The notes under the pieces were generated by a model. The model was not told the origin of the DNA, did not search any database, and saw only the letters and a list, made by a program, of their open reading frames with translations. From positions 42,926,098 to 42,990,097 of the forward strand of contig NC_083345.1 of the NCBI RefSeq assembly GCF_019175385.1: a stretch of DNA of 64,000 bases, in the 5' to 3' direction. Below, one piece after another: positions 11,301 to 22,870 of this stretch (positions are counted from its first letter, which is position 1; each line of letters begins with the position of its first letter). The DNA is from Lycium barbarum (Eukaryota; Streptophyta; Magnoliopsida; Solanales; Solanaceae). The position numbers and the translations under genes were made by a program.

Positions 11301-11782
11301 GTCGACACTTAGAGTTTTAGGTTGGTGATTGGGTGTTCTTGAAGGTGTCACCCATGAAGGGTGTCATGAGATTCGGCAAGAAAGGGAAGCTTAGCCCGAG
11401 GTACATTGGGCCTTATCAGATTATTCGTAGGGTAGGCCGGGTTGCCTACGAGTTGAACCTACCATCTGATTTGGAAGCAATACATCCAGACTTTCACGTG
11501 TCAATGCTTCACAAATGTATATGTGACCCTTCCAGAGTATTTCCCGTGGATGATGTCCATGTGACGGAGGAGTTGTCCTATGAGGAGAAACCTATAACTA
11601 TACTTGATCAACAAGTTAAGAGATTGCGTACTAAGGATGTGGCTTCCGTCAAATTATTATGGCGAAATAACAATAGAGAAGAGATGACCTGGGAAGCCGA
11701 AGAGGAGATGAAGAATAAGTATTCTTACTTGTTCCCTACGCCTGCAGGTAATTTAAACTCCTCACTTAATAATATTGGTTAA
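8344..11782 (+). pseudogene. Element C pol: protease, RT, RNase H, integrase, chromodomain
   Basis: Pol would copy element RNA and insert it. The protease has [13 protein letters not shown] (near 8380-8415). RT covers about 8850-9480; its active site reads FIDE (9394-9405) instead of FIDD, which should kill polymerisation. RNase H (about 9830-10170) has YCDASG, ASRQL and YTDHKSL. Integrase has an HHCC start (H-x4-H, then CPNC near 10605) and a DDE core where the second Asp is Asn (SNRG, AAC at 10885-10887). The GPY/F segment ([13 protein letters not shown]) and a chromodomain (about 11570-11720, with MTWEAEEEM) follow, then the stop at 11782. Stops at 9046, 9070, 9472, 9878 and 11090 and a frameshift near 9550-9570 confirm decay. 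Confidence 0.93.
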
Positions 11783-11877
11783 TAGATGAAACAACATGTT
11801 ATAGCGATAAGGGAGATTTGCCCGAAATTTTTATAAGACTTTATAGGACCAATTTAACATTCGAGGACAAATGTTCT
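11783..11877 (+). other. Element C 3' untranslated spacer
   Basis: This short spacer lies between the end of the chromodomain frame and the polypurine tract. It contains ACATTCGAGGACAAATGTTC, a partly palindromic stretch also seen before the end of element A (near 20010-20030), so it is a shared gypsy feature. Confidence 0.5.
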
Positions 11878-11891
11878 AAAGGGGGGAAGAA
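11878..11891 (+). other. Polypurine tract of element C
   Basis: AAAGGGGGGAAGAA abuts the 3' LTR start TGTTATATCC at 11892. This is the expected site for plus-strand DNA priming. Confidence 0.85.
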
Positions 11892-13223
11892 TGTTATATC
11901 CCGTATTTTTATACGTCGAATTATTCGTAGGCTAATCGACATAAGTTAAGGATGGGATTATTTTGGGATATGAAATAGGGACTTTTAATTCTCAATTTTA
12001 ATTAGTGCACAAGTTGTTTATAAATTTCAATTTGTATAGAAAGATTATTGGAGATTAGGGACTAATTAACTATGATTATATTATTAAGTAAGGATTAGTG
12101 ACTAATTAATATTTATTAAGCTAATTATGCCTTGAGTGGGCCCCACCCATTTTTAAATAAAAAAAATAAAAAACAAAATGATGAGTCATAGGGGGGGGGG
12201 ATACGTGTCCAAGGGAGGGACACCATATATAGACATAGGATAATGACCAACTTAGGCAATTCATTTTTCATTAACAATTGAGAGCTTAAGAAAAAAAAAA
12301 GGAACATTGCCATGGCTGCCAAGCTCTCGGCCAGCCATGGTTGTTGAAAAAAAATATGTTTTGTTGCTTTGATTAATTTCTAAGGTGATAGCAACATTGG
12401 GTATTGAATAGAGGAAGAAGAAATAGTGAAATTGGTGCAAGTGAGTGTAGAATTTGCTCCAATAAATTAAGGTAATATTTTCTCATTTTATGGTGTAATT
12501 GGATTAATGGTGTTGTAATGAAAAGATTAAGATTGTATTAGATGAAATCGGAAGAAAGAAGGTATAACGTATCGTATATAAAGCGTATGTTGGTCTGTTT
12601 GGTGTATAATCTTAAATGTTAATGATTTGGATTGGAAAAGGGTTAAGAAAGGTTATTGGGTTGTTTATGGGCTGGATTGTAAAGATTTGATATGAATATT
12701 TCTATTACTGTCGTTTTTGGTATTGCTGTGATAACAGGAGATTAATTGGAAGTTCGGGTTAGGCGAGTTATATAGGGGAAATGCTGCCCGATTTCCGTTA
12801 AGTTCTTAACTAACAAAAACCCTAATCAGGAAAGTATGAACTAAAGAATGATTCCTATAAGTGATTGGTAGTAGATTTATAAGCTAGAATGTATAGTTCA
12901 CTAACGATAGCGTTACTTTCATATTAAATAGGCTAAAGGGGCGACGAAGCGAACTTGGTTACGGTTAACCTATAACAGGTATGTAAAGTCATCCTTTCTT
13001 CTTTATGGCATGATCTTTATGAAACAAACAGACGACGTGTATATGATTCCAAAGAAGTTCCTATTCTTAGAGCCACTAGGATGGCTAATGTTCTTGATTC
13101 GCAGAACTTATTTTATTATGTCTTGATACGTGTCTATGGTTCCAGACGTCCTATTTTGATATCATCCATAGTGACATTCGAAGGATACTTGATATGATTA
13201 TTGTCTTGATTTTCAAATGATGG

Positions 13224-13396
13224 TTCATTTTGATTACCCTATTGAGTCTCAGATATGATTTAGTTTGCATATGGTTGCTCACTACTCTGCTTGTGCATGC
13301 CTCAATATATCTTTCACTGAGTCCCGGGCCAGGATACGGTTTCGTGCACAGTTTCACTGCGTTGTTCACCGAGTCCCTCACTAGAGGGCCGGGATA

Positions 13397-13438
<42 letters not shown>

Positions 13439-13490
13439 TGATGATGTGACGATGTGATGATGTGGTGATATGATGATGTGATTATGGCAC
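13224..13490 (+). repeat. Segment present only in the C 3' LTR, with TA and GATGATGTG microsatellites
   Basis: The segment holds GAGTCCCGGGCC and GAGTCCCTC modules (near 13319 and 13371), a TA run at about 13399-13434, and tandem GATGATGTG-like units to about 13483. Simple repeats at its edges offer a mechanism for replication slippage or deletion between the two LTRs. Confidence 0.75.
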
Positions 13491-13673
13491 CAAGGATGGT
13501 ATGTGATGACTTTATTCACCGAGTCCCATGATAGGACGGATATGATATATGATATGATATGCGTGATTTTCATTTCATAAGGCAAGTGTATTGATATTTT
13601 GAAAGTCACACTTGTTTCCTGTAATCTCTATTTAAGGCATGATCCTCTTTATTGTATTTCATGTTTTACATAC

Positions 13674-13725
13674 TCAGTACATATCTCGTACTGACCCCCT
13701 TTCTTCGGGGGGCTGCGTTTCATGC
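13674..13725 (+). other. Conserved two-part inverted-repeat element in C 3' LTR
   Basis: CAGTAC (13675), GTACTG (13688), CCCCC (13695) and GGGGGG (13707) repeat the 5' LTR arrangement without change. The stem bases are therefore intact in both LTRs of this element. Confidence 0.6.
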
Positions 13726-14277
13726 CCGCTGGTACAGACACTCGATTCGGTGATCCCCCAGCTTAGGGTTTCCAGTCAGCTGTCTTGGAGAGCTCCGTTG
13801 TCCCGGAGCCTAGACTTTTGGTACAAATCTTCTGATGTATATATATGTTTGTCCAAGGGTACGACGGGGCCCTGTCCCGTCATATTTCACTGTTGATACT
13901 CTTAGAGGTCTGTAGACATATGTGTGGGTTGTATATAGAGTGTGGTAAGCTGTGTCTATATGGTTTACTGTGGATATTTCTGTTTGTTGTGGCAGCCTTG
14001 CCACCTTGCACATGGTATTGACATGTAGTGGCAGCCTTGTCGGCTTGTGTATCATAATGATATATAGTGGCAGCCTTGTCGGCTTTCGGATTTTATTACG
14101 TTGTGATTGGTTGTGACTCCTCAGGAGACAGATTATCGTGATATGTGACATTGTGAACCTTTGGGTCCTTGTCAATTCCCATATTATCTATAGTGTCAGT
14201 CTGACTATGTCTAACAGGTACGTGTACGAGTGTCCAGCTTGGGCACTAGTCATGGCCCACGGGGCTGGGTCGTGACA

Positions 14278-14282
14278 ACTTT
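14278..14282. repeat. Target-site duplication of element C, right (ACTTT)
   Basis: ACTTT follows the C LTR end GTCGTGACA and matches 4566-4570. A's LTR resumes here with TATCCGTACTGAC. Confidence 0.92.
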
Positions 14283-14766
14283 TATCCGTACTGACATCCC
14301 ATTGCACGGGACACTGCATTTCGTGCTGCAGGCTCTGACAGGTTTATTGAGGAGCAACCGCAGTAGGATTTTCCAGCTTCAGCGGTGTCAGCAAGTGCCA
14401 CTACTTCGGACCTGCTATCTTTGGGTAATTTTATGCTAATGTAATATATGTTCACATGTACATTCTTAGAGGCTCATAGACATAATGGGGTATGTAGATA
14501 CTATGTATGGCTTGCCGACCTTGTCTAGGTTGTGATACTTTCCTGTAAGACATGCCGACTTTATGATACTCGTGATGTTGTAGCGACTTTGTCAGTTCAC
14601 ATATGTACTTATATGTTGGATTATCGGATATTTCTATGTTGGACCTTTTCTGCATGCAGGTGTATGCAAAGTTATAGTATAGGGTATTCAAGGTAACCGT
14701 TAAGTCAGGTGGTGCCCGGCCTGTGAGTCGGTGCCCGTCATACTCCTCATTGGGGGTGCGACAAAT

Positions 14767-14778
14767 TGGTATCAGAGT
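14767..14778 (+). other. Primer-binding site of element A
   Basis: TGGTATCAGAGT lies three bases after the A 5' LTR end at 14763 and differs at the last base from the usual initiator-Met PBS. It confirms that the LTR boundary lies after element C. Confidence 0.85.
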
Positions 14779-14965
14779 AGTTCAGTCCTAGGGATGTCTA
14801 TGAGCCGTGTCCAGCAGAGTCCTGGTTATCGATATGTTATGCACCATATCTATAGCTAGGAGGCTACAGGGCATTTAGGAAGACGTTTTTCTTCATGATC
14901 TGGATCGTTCGATAGAGCTAAGTAAGGACGACATTATCGAATCTTTTCTTGTTTAAATTTCAGCG

Positions 14966-16170
14966 ATGCCTCAAAGAAAGACGAAGGCCAGTAAAATACA
15001 GGGCGGGGGGAAGGGGGAGAGGCCCGAGCCGAGTATCCCCAGCCGAGTTAGGGCATGACGAGGCTCAAAGCGCTACACCTCGCATACTACCTCTACTCCA
15101 TCAGTTGCTAAAGAGCATGATAAAGCTCCAGACCCTCCGGCTCCTCAGCCTCCAGTTCCTCCCCCTGTTGTTCCAGATCAAGACTTTCGAGATGCAGTCC
15201 AATTATTAACTTGATTAGTAGCTACTCAGACTTAGCGGTAGGTTGGCCTTCCAGATAGGGTTGTTACTTCCCGCGTGCATGACTTTCTTACTTTATACCC
15301 TCCGATTTTCATGGGGACAAACCCGAACGATGACACTCAGAACTTTGTAGATCGAATGGGTCGCGCTTTGAGGGTAATGCGTGCTTCTGATACAGAATCA
15401 GTGGAGCTAGCTTCTTATAAACTGTGGGATGTGGCCACAATATGGTATGAGTCCTGGCAACAGTCGAAACGCCAGAATGCACCTCTAGCAGTATGGTCCG
15501 AATTCACCAAGGCCTTTTTAGATCATTATCTGTCCGCTAAGGTTCATCAGGCTAAGGCTGATGAGTTTCTATTGCTTCGCCAGAACAATATAAGCGATCG
15601 GGAATATAGTTTGAAGTTTAACTCCTTGGCTAGATATGCTCCAGCGATGGTAGCTGAAATGGAAGATAGGGTATACCATTCCATGACTGGACTTGGCCCT
15701 CACTTGATTAAGGATTGTATGAAGGCTTCATTAGATGGTGGCAGGGATATTGCTCGTATTCAGGCATATGTTCAGAATTTGGAAGGCCTTGAACGTCAAC
15801 AGCAGACCCAGCAAAACCCGAATAGGGGTCACCACAAGCGGGCTAGATCCGCAGGTTATTCAAGTGCTTATCAGGAAGGTTATAGGCCCTTTCGTATGGA
15901 AAATCAGCCCCTTCAGTGGTTAGTGCATCTTCTCGATTTTCGTGGCAGCGTTATGATCGACCCACTTATTCTAGACTGGGTTAGAGTTCGAGAGCGCTAG
16001 TTCCTTCTTATAGGGGAGAATCGAGCCAGGCAAGGCCCCCACTACCCCATTGTGATCAGTGCAGTAACGGCCACTTTGGCTAGTGCTGCCAGGGTATGAG
16101 GGTGTGTTACTCTTGTGGCCATCCTAGTTATGTTATGGAAAACTGTCCATCTCGCTGTAGAGGAGGCTCG
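14966..16170 (+). pseudogene. Element A gag, broken
   Basis: The start is ATG 14966 (MPQRKTKASK), about 190 bases after the PBS. The same frame, with stops near 15055, 15212, 15234 and 15240, continues into the open stretch 15275-16000. That stretch carries the capsid domain: the motifs are IWYESWQQSKRQN, WSEFTKAFLDHYLS and EYSLKFNSLARYAP. A frameshift near 15925 breaks the basic region. The zinc knuckle at 16105-16146 reads CYSCGHPSYVMENC: the conserved His is Tyr (CAT to TAT, at 16129-16131), so zinc binding is probably lost. The protein should form the particle core of a gypsy element. The gag capsid resembles the one in C but is clearly a different family. Confidence 0.88.
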
Positions 16171-16347
16171 GCTCAGCCGATAGGTTCGATCATAGGTTCT
16201 TCATCTGCTATTCTTCCTCCTGGGCAAGGTTCTTCTTCAGTCCTAGCACTTAGAGGTACGGGAATAGGTCAGATATCTGGTTCCGGCAGCAGCCAAAATC
16301 GTATTTATGCACTTACAGGGCGGCAGGATCTTGAGTCATCCCCAGAT

Positions 16348-19300
16348 GTTGTGACAGGTATTTTATCCATCTGTTCCTATGATGTCTATATATTGATTGA
16401 CCTGGGTTCCACACTATCTTATATCACTCCTTATATTTCTAATTAGTTTGGTATTAAGCCCGAATCTTTGTCCAATCCTTTCTTAGTTTCTACTCCGGTC
16501 GGGGAACCTGTTGTTGCAAGACGAATTTATCGTAAGTGTGTGGTGAAGATATATGGTCGTGAAACATGTTCTGATTTAGTGGAGTTAGAAATGGTGGACT
16601 TTGGCGCTATTATGGGTATGGATTGGCTAGCCTCTTGCTATGCCAATGTGGAATGCTGGTCCAAAATTGTGAAATTTCAGTTTCCGGGGGAACCAGTTCT
16701 TAAATGGAAGGGCAATACTCCATCTCCAAAGGGTAGGTTTATTTCCTACCTTAAGGCGCGAAAAATAATTTCCAAAGGCTATATTTATCATTTGATTCGA
16801 GTTAGGAGCACTGAAGCCGAACTGCCAACTTTACAATTCGTATCTGTAGTTAATGAATTTCAGGATGTATTCCCTGATGAATTACCAGGTCTCCCTCCCG
16901 AAAGGGAAATTGAATTTGCGATTGATGTGTATCTGGACACTCAACCCATCTTTATTCCCCCTTATCGTATGTCCCCTGCTGAACTACGGGAATTAAAGGT
17001 GAAATTACAGGACTTGCTGGATAAGGGCTTCATTAGGCCCAACACGTCTCCGTGGGGAGAACTGGTATTATTTTTGCGCAAGAAGGATGGCTCACTAAGA
17101 ATGTGTATTGACAACCGGCAATTGAATAAGGTGACTATCAAGAACAAATATCCATTGCCTAGAATTGATGATTTGTTCGACCAGGTACAGGGTGCCAAAT
17201 GCTTCTCAAAGATTGACTTAAGGTCAGGGTATCATCAACTACGTGTAAAAGGGGAATACATTCCAAAGACAGCCTTTCAAACGAGATATGGGCATTTTGA
17301 ATTCTTAGTTATGTCTTTCGGATTGAAAAAGGCTCCTGCGGCATTTATGGCGCTAATGAACACAGCATTCTAGCCCTTCTTGGTTGTTTTTGTTATTTTA
17401 TTCATTGACGATGTCTTGGTATATTCTCGTTCGGAGACGGAACATGTTGATCATCTCCGAAGGGTGCTGCAAACATTGCGAGATCAAAGGTTGTACGCAA
17501 AAGTTTCCAAATGTGAATTCTGGCAGACCTCAGTGGCTTTTCTAGGCTATATTGTATCTAATGAGGGTATTAAAATTGACGATAGGAAGACGGAAGCCAT
17601 TAAGAATTGGCCCCGGCCAACAACAGCTTCGGAAATTTAAATTATTTTGGGCCTTACAGGATATTATCGGAGATTTGTAGAAGGATTCTCTTCTATAGCA
17701 GCTCCCCTTACAAAATTAACTCAGAAAGGGGCCAAGTTTCAATGGTCAGAAGCGTGTGAGTGAAGTTTTCGGAAATTGAAAGATAAGTTGACATCCGCTC
17801 CTGGTCTCACCCTTCCAGAAGGCGTGAGGGTTACACTGTATACTGTGATGCATCACGCACTGGATTGGGATGCGTGCTAATACAAAATGATAAAGTGATC
17901 GCTTATGCCTCTCGACAGTTACGAAAACATGAGCAAAATTATCCAACCCACGATCTGGAGTTGGCGGCAGTGATTCACGCTCTGAAGATATGGCGGAAAT
18001 ATATATATACGGAGTCCAAGTTGATATCTATACAGACCGTAAAAGCCTCCAATATATATTCAAGCAAAAGGAATTGAATTTGAGGCAATGAAGATGGCTC
18101 GAACTGCTAAAGGATTGTGATACCGAAATTTTATATCACCTGGCAAAGCTAATGTTGTAGCTAATGCTCTAAGTCGCAAATCAATGGGCAGTCTGTTGTA
18201 TGTGGCACCGGAAAAGTTGGAAATGACTAGAGAATTTTATCGCTTAGCAAATACGGGAGTTCTCCTGCTGGATTCAGAAGACACTGGGATTACCTTATAG
18301 AATATATCCCAATCGACTCTTGCCTCAGATGTAAAGACTCAATAGAATAAAGATCCAACTTTAGCTAATATTAAGGAAGGAGTGCAACAAAATCAGATCT
18401 CAGCCTTTGAACTAGATTCAAATGTGATTCTCAAATATCGAGGCCGTTTGTATGTTCCAAATGTAACCGGGCTTTGAGACGGGATCATGTCAAAATTTCA
18501 TTATTCCCGGTATTCATTCCATCCCGGATCCACTAAGATGTACCAGGATCTCAAGGGCTTTTATTGGTGGAATGGTATGAAGAAAGATATTGCTAATTTT
18601 GTAGCTCAATGCCCCACTTGCCAACAGGTAAAGATCGAACATCAGAAATCCAGTGGTTTATTACAAGAAATGGAGATCCCAATATGGAAATGGGAAGTGA
18701 TTAATATGGATTTCATCATGGGATTGCCCCATTCTCATCGCAAATTCGATTCTATTTGGGTAATCGTTGATAGGTTAACCAAATCAGCCTGTTTCTTGCT
18801 GGTAAGGACCACCTATGTTGCTGAAGACTATGCTAAATTGTATCATAAGGAGATTGTGCATCTTCATGGCATTCCCGTGTCCATTATTTATGACAGAGGC
18901 GTTTAGTTTACGGCGAAGTTCTGGAAATCTTTTCAGGAAAGTCATTATACTCGAGTAAATCTTAGTACGACTTTCCATCCGTAGTCAGACGGGAAAGCTG
19001 AGCGGACTATTTAGACTTTGGAAGATATGTTACAAGACTGTATACTGGATTTCCAAGGAAGTTGGGATGATCATTTGCCTCTGATAGAGTTTGCTTATAA
19101 CAACAGCTACCATGGCAGTATCAAAATGGCTCTGTATGAGGCTTTATAGGGCAGAAAGTGTAGGTCTCCTGCCGGATGGTTTAAAGTCAGAGAAGTAAAC
19201 TTATTCGGGCCAGACCTTGTTCATCAGGCCATTCAAAAGGTAAAGCTTACTTAGGGATGGTTACGCACAGCTCAGAGCCGCCATAAATACTATGCGGACG

Positions 19301-19779
19301 TACGATGACGAGAATTGGAGTTTCAGGTACGTGATTGGATATTTCTGAAAATATCACCTATGAAGGGTGTGATGGGATTTGGTAAGAAAGGGACGCTCAA
19401 TCCCCGATATATCGGACCTTATAGGATCATCTGAAAGGTAGGCCTGGCAACTTATGAATTGGAGTTACCATTAGAACTGCAAGCAGTTCATCCAGTTTTT
19501 CATATATCCATGCTGAGAAAATGTATTGGAGATCCCTCCAGAATCGTACCTGTTGACAATATACGAGTTGCAGAAAATCTGACATACGAGGAAGAACCAA
19601 TTGCTATTCTCGACAAACAAGTTCGCAGACTCAAAAACAAAGAGGTGGCTTCAGTAAAGGTTCTATAGAGGAGTAAAGATAGGGAAGAGATGACGTGGGA
19701 AGCTAAAGCAAAAATGAAGTCCAAGTATTCCTATTTATTCCCTGCCATAGATGATACTATTCCGGAGGAATCCTTGTAA
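16348..19779 (+). pseudogene. Element A pol: protease, RT, RNase H, integrase, chromodomain
   Basis: The protease has ILIDLGSTLSYIT (active Asp at 16399-16401). RT is in two frames (16468-17373 and 17380-17640) with the catalytic FIDD intact at 17401-17412. RNase H (about 17830-18180) is frameshifted near 17825 and around 18035. Integrase (about 18487-19110) has H-x4-H, then CPTC, and the DDE motif retains YDRG, followed by a stop where Gln is expected. The GPY/F region is at about 19380-19440. The chromodomain is at about 19590-19740, with MTWEAKAKM, interrupted by a TAG near 19668. The last stop is TAA at 19777-19779. Many stops sit at expected Trp or Gln codons. Length and order match an intact Tekay pol, so decay is by point mutation rather than large loss. 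Confidence 0.9.
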
Positions 19780-20039
19780 GATTCTGCTTTATCCGCAAAT
19801 CACTTACAAGGTAAAAGTCATATATAGCCTCTTGAGTGTCAGTGTGATGTCAAATATTATTCTTACTGCATGTTTATGTGTAATAGAAATCCTGTAAGAC
19901 ATATAAATTGGAATTTGTGGTAGGCAAGAAATTAGCAGTGCTCCAATCGCAAAAGATACTTTACTAAAGTTCCGTAAAATTTGAAATGTATGATTATACC
20001 TGAAGTATTCCAACATTCGAGGACGAATGTTTCAAAATC
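19780..20039 (+). other. Element A 3' untranslated spacer
   Basis: No gene is visible. Near its end ACATTCGAGGACGAATGTTT forms a partial inverted repeat, matching the equivalent spot in element C (11858-11877). Confidence 0.5.
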
Positions 20040-20061
20040 GGGGGGGGGGGGGGGGGGGGGG
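20040..20061 (+). repeat. Run of 22 G at the element A polypurine tract
   Basis: A homopolymer of 22 G lies at the place where other gypsy elements here have a short A/G tract, 11 bases before the 3' LTR. It probably grew by slippage from the original polypurine tract. Its exact length may be affected by sequencing or assembly. Confidence 0.8.
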
Positions 20062-21365
20062 AGCAGGGCAAATACTACACCCCGTAGTTTTGTACGTTGA
20101 AATTCGTAGGTGTTGGTTGTTTTATGTATGGACATTAGATACATGAGATTTGTTGCGCTTATATTATGTTTATGAGGGTTTAAGTTCATATAATAAGTTA
20201 CAGAAGGATCGGAGGGCAAGTGAATCAAGGAAATTAGGGTTTTTGGATTTTAGAGAAAGTATGAGGGGCAATTTTGTCCCTACTTGGGGAAAGGATATCT
20301 TTTAGTAGATGAGGAGTTCTTGAGGAAAGGATATCTTTTAGTAGATGAGGATTTTTGGAGTAAACAAAAGCCTAAATTGAAGTTCGGGAAGTCTAGTTTC
20401 CAACGCAACAAATCTCGTGTCGAGCCAACATCGGAATAGAGAATTATGAGAATTTTAAGATGGACTGCCAGTGCAGGGCCTAACCCTGCACGAACGCGCC
20501 AAAAGGTGGCACAAACACACAGAGTAGCACTGGGTAACTCTGCACGAACGCGCTCCTATGCAGCGTGAACGCACAGAAGGATTTTAGAGTCGGTGCCAAC
20601 CGACTGTAATCCACTATATAAGGGTTAAAACCCCATTGTTTCTCCATAATAATTCCCTATAATATTCTAGAAAGCTCAGCAAACACACGAGAGCTTACAT
20701 ACAACAAAAGTGAGGATTAATCAAGGTCCGGGTAACTTGAAGTCGCGATTATAGTTTTGTTGTGCAATGTAGTTGGCTTGGATTCAACACAAATATTGAA
20801 TATCTTGCTATTCTAGTAAGGATAAGGTATGAATCTCTCTTTATTAACATTGATTTAGCAATATTTACGAGAATAAAAGTTATAGTTTGTTGTGTTGGTG
20901 TTGTTGGCTTATGGATTGAGGTTTGAAGAAAGTTTTGGATGGAATTGTACATATTTGTGATGTAGGATCTTGATGATATTGTTGTTGATGTTGTTGGTAT
21001 TGTTGGGAGTTGTTTTAGTATTTGGAGGAAGTAGATAATATAGGGGAGATGCTGCCCAAATTTTCGTAACTCAAATTAGTCTTCAATAACTAGTACATAT
21101 AAGTTGATGGGAAATATGATGAAAGTATGATTAAAGATGTATTTCTCACTATATAGGTTCGGGTGAAGGGTAACCATCGGAGCAAGGGATCCTTTAAGCG
21201 GTGGCTTGACGGATAAGGTATGTAAGGTGTTCGTTCTCTCTTTCATTGGCACGAATCCACTAGAATATGAACATGAGCGTTCCATAACAAAAATCACTCC
21301 ACTCCTATGCTTTGTATTTCCAATCTTAGTGTCTTAATTATTTGACAGATTCTGGAAAGGTTATC

Positions 21366-21370
21366 ATGTC
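21366..21370. repeat. Target-site duplication of element B, left (ATGTC)
   Basis: ATGTC before the B LTR start matches 26529-26533. The final A of B's LTR can be counted either in the element or in the duplication, so the duplication is 4 bp (TGTC) or 5 bp (ATGTC). The empty site is read in the A 5' LTR near 4150. Confidence 0.8.
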
Positions 21371-22856
21371 TGTTACGGGCTGCCTTCGGTGTACCTTGGC
21401 GCCCATAACCCCTGCGCGCCCCAGGAGGGCCAAGCGAGTGTCAGTCGTACAGGAGACGTGCGCAGATGAGTGTCAGCCGTGCGCGGGCAACGTGCGCTGA
21501 CAAGGGGCTCCGATAGGAGAGAGTCAATAAGCATATAGAGATGCTCTATGGCATATTATAAGAGTGCCAAGGAAGTTTAGCAAGGATCTGGGATGAGCCC
21601 ATGGGCCGTCGGCGGACGAGGCCACGCGCGAGCCTGAGTGTCAGTCCCGTGCGTTTCCGAGATATGGATGGAATCTTGGGATTTAGGGTGAGATGACACT
21701 TCCTAGGATGTTATGGAATGTTCTTACCAAGTTTTGCATCATTTGAAGATCGTTCACCTAAGGGCTTGACTTAGCCAAGGAGCAGTGTCAGTGATAAAGC
21801 TCCCGAAGGCTATATCTCTATCCACGAGTATGGGAATGAGATGAAACTTCATGGAGGAGTGCAGGAATTCAAGAGAAAGAGTTAGGAATTGACGGCGCCT
21901 CATTTGGAGTTCGGAAGAGTGAGAAAGGCCAAGTGTGATTCTCTGGCAAAATGATGTCCAGTGCTAGAACTTCGGTTTTCTTTTTAAAGCATATATAAGG
22001 GGGGCAGAGGTGTCTACAGCTCAGCCAGCCTCCCCCGTGCGTGCTGTCGGCCAGTCGCACTAAGTGAGCAACCTCGAGGGAGGACCTCAAGGGCCTGCCT
22101 AGGCATCTCATAGGAGTGTCCTAGGTATCCATACGAGTTAGGGGACACTATGGACGGCGCCGTCCCTGCGGGCCCCGTTGGGCGCACAACAAGTGCCGGA
22201 GGCTTGACGTAGGAACTGATTATGCCCCGCGGGATATCTTTATGGATGTTAAAGACCTCCATGCCGATTGAGTACTCGAGACACCACTCAAGAGCCTCGT
22301 GTATTGACTTGTGAGCTTGGCTTGGGTTCAGCCTTGCAAGCAAGGGTCCGTTGGCCTAGACGTGCAGTCGTGGGGTGACGCTGCACTACGAGAGATGAAA
22401 GTGAATTGCAAAGGATATGCTTGCCAATGCCATGGGACAACCATAGGCACATGAAAGAGGACCACACATGACGAAGGCCAAGGATTGGAAGTTGCCCTAC
22501 TCGGGCACGACACAAGGCAAGTGTCAGGCTTGAGGATAGGACTGTGCGCGCAGGAGCGACGCTCAGTGTCAGGCGAGGGACATGCATGTCCATAGCCAAC
22601 CCAAGGGGTGCGCATAGAAGAGACCCAGCATATGAAATGCGCCACAAGGGTATGATAGCAAGACAAGGCTGAAGCCTTGACATCAAACGGGCGGCACAAG
22701 GAAAGCTAAGCCTCTGATGCAAGCTTCACCATAGGCATGGGGTCGTGCCAAGAAAACCTGGGATATGGAAAGGCTGGCTTGTAGTCAGGTGGGACTGCGA
22801 GCGCCGCATGGGAAATTTGTGTGCCGCTGCCGCTTAGGAGGAGTCGGCCCGTGACA
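21371..22856 (+). repeat. Element B 5' LTR (1486 bp)
   Basis: The LTR runs from TGTTACGGGC to CCCGTGACA before the PBS. It includes a segment (about 21944-22525) missing from the 3' LTR; that segment carries the putative TATA box. The arithmetic is consistent: 1486 minus 582 plus an 81-base expansion equals the 985 bp of the 3' LTR. Confidence 0.88.
21992..21999 (+). promoter_or_regulatory. Putative TATA box of element B 5' LTR
   Basis: TATATAAG, followed by GGGGGCAG, lies about 620 bases into the LTR. It falls in the segment absent from the 3' LTR, so only the 5' LTR could drive transcription by this promoter. Confidence 0.5.
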
Positions 22857-22858
22857 GT

Positions 22859-22870
22859 TGGTATCAGAGC
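22859..22870 (+). other. Primer-binding site of element B
   Basis: TGGTATCAGAGC begins two bases after the LTR end at 22856. It is identical to the PBS of element C, so the two families would use the same tRNA primer. Confidence 0.9.

Larger units (their letters stand above)
4571..14277 (+). mobile_element. Tekay-like gypsy element C, nested in the A 5' LTR
   Basis: The 9.7 kb element begins TGTTATATCCCG and ends GGTCGTGACA, with perfect ACTTT duplications. It has two long, very similar LTRs, an initiator-Met PBS, and a gag-pol in the order gag, CCHC, protease, RT, RNase H, integrase, chromodomain. It is the better preserved of the gypsy copies here, but gag-pol has at least seven in-frame stops, two or more frameshifts, and changed catalytic residues in RT and integrase. 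It inserted after A, because it splits A's LTR. Confidence 0.93.
11892..14277 (+). repeat. Element C 3' LTR
   Basis: This 2386-bp copy is nearly identical to 4571-6719. The length difference is mainly an extra block at about 13224-13490, which contains two more GAGTCCC(G) modules, a TA microsatellite and a GATGATGTG-type repeat. The 5' copy goes straight from AAATGATGGT to ATATGATAATGTG, so either the 5' copy lost the block by repeat-mediated deletion or the 3' copy expanded. Confidence 0.92.
2868..14763 (+). repeat. Element A 5' LTR, split by element C
   Basis: The parts are 2868-4570 and 14278-14763, about 2.18 kb after removing C and one copy of its duplication. The sequence aligns with the 3' LTR at 20073-27748 over its whole length. 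It ends GGGGGTGCGACA just before the PBS. Compared with the 3' LTR it has only two or three copies of the CACCGAGTCCCG minisatellite unit (near 4389 and 4433). Confidence 0.88.

Noticed and set aside
13151..13609. 152-codon minus-strand frame in the C 3' LTR and a similar one at 5868-6056
   Set aside because: Low-complexity His/Ile/Ser/Tyr translation of ATGATGTG and TA repeats antisense to the LTR.
19932..20228. Minus-strand frame with a poly-proline stretch
   Set aside because: The prolines come from the antisense of the 22-G run at the polypurine tract.
22014..22722. Long minus-strand open frames (up to 144 codons) in the element B 5' LTR, partly repeated at 26009-26395
   Set aside because: They lie in LTR sequence antisense to the element, have Pro/Ser/Leu/Arg-rich translations without domains, and are open because the sequence is GC-rich. 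The 3' LTR copy is truncated differently.
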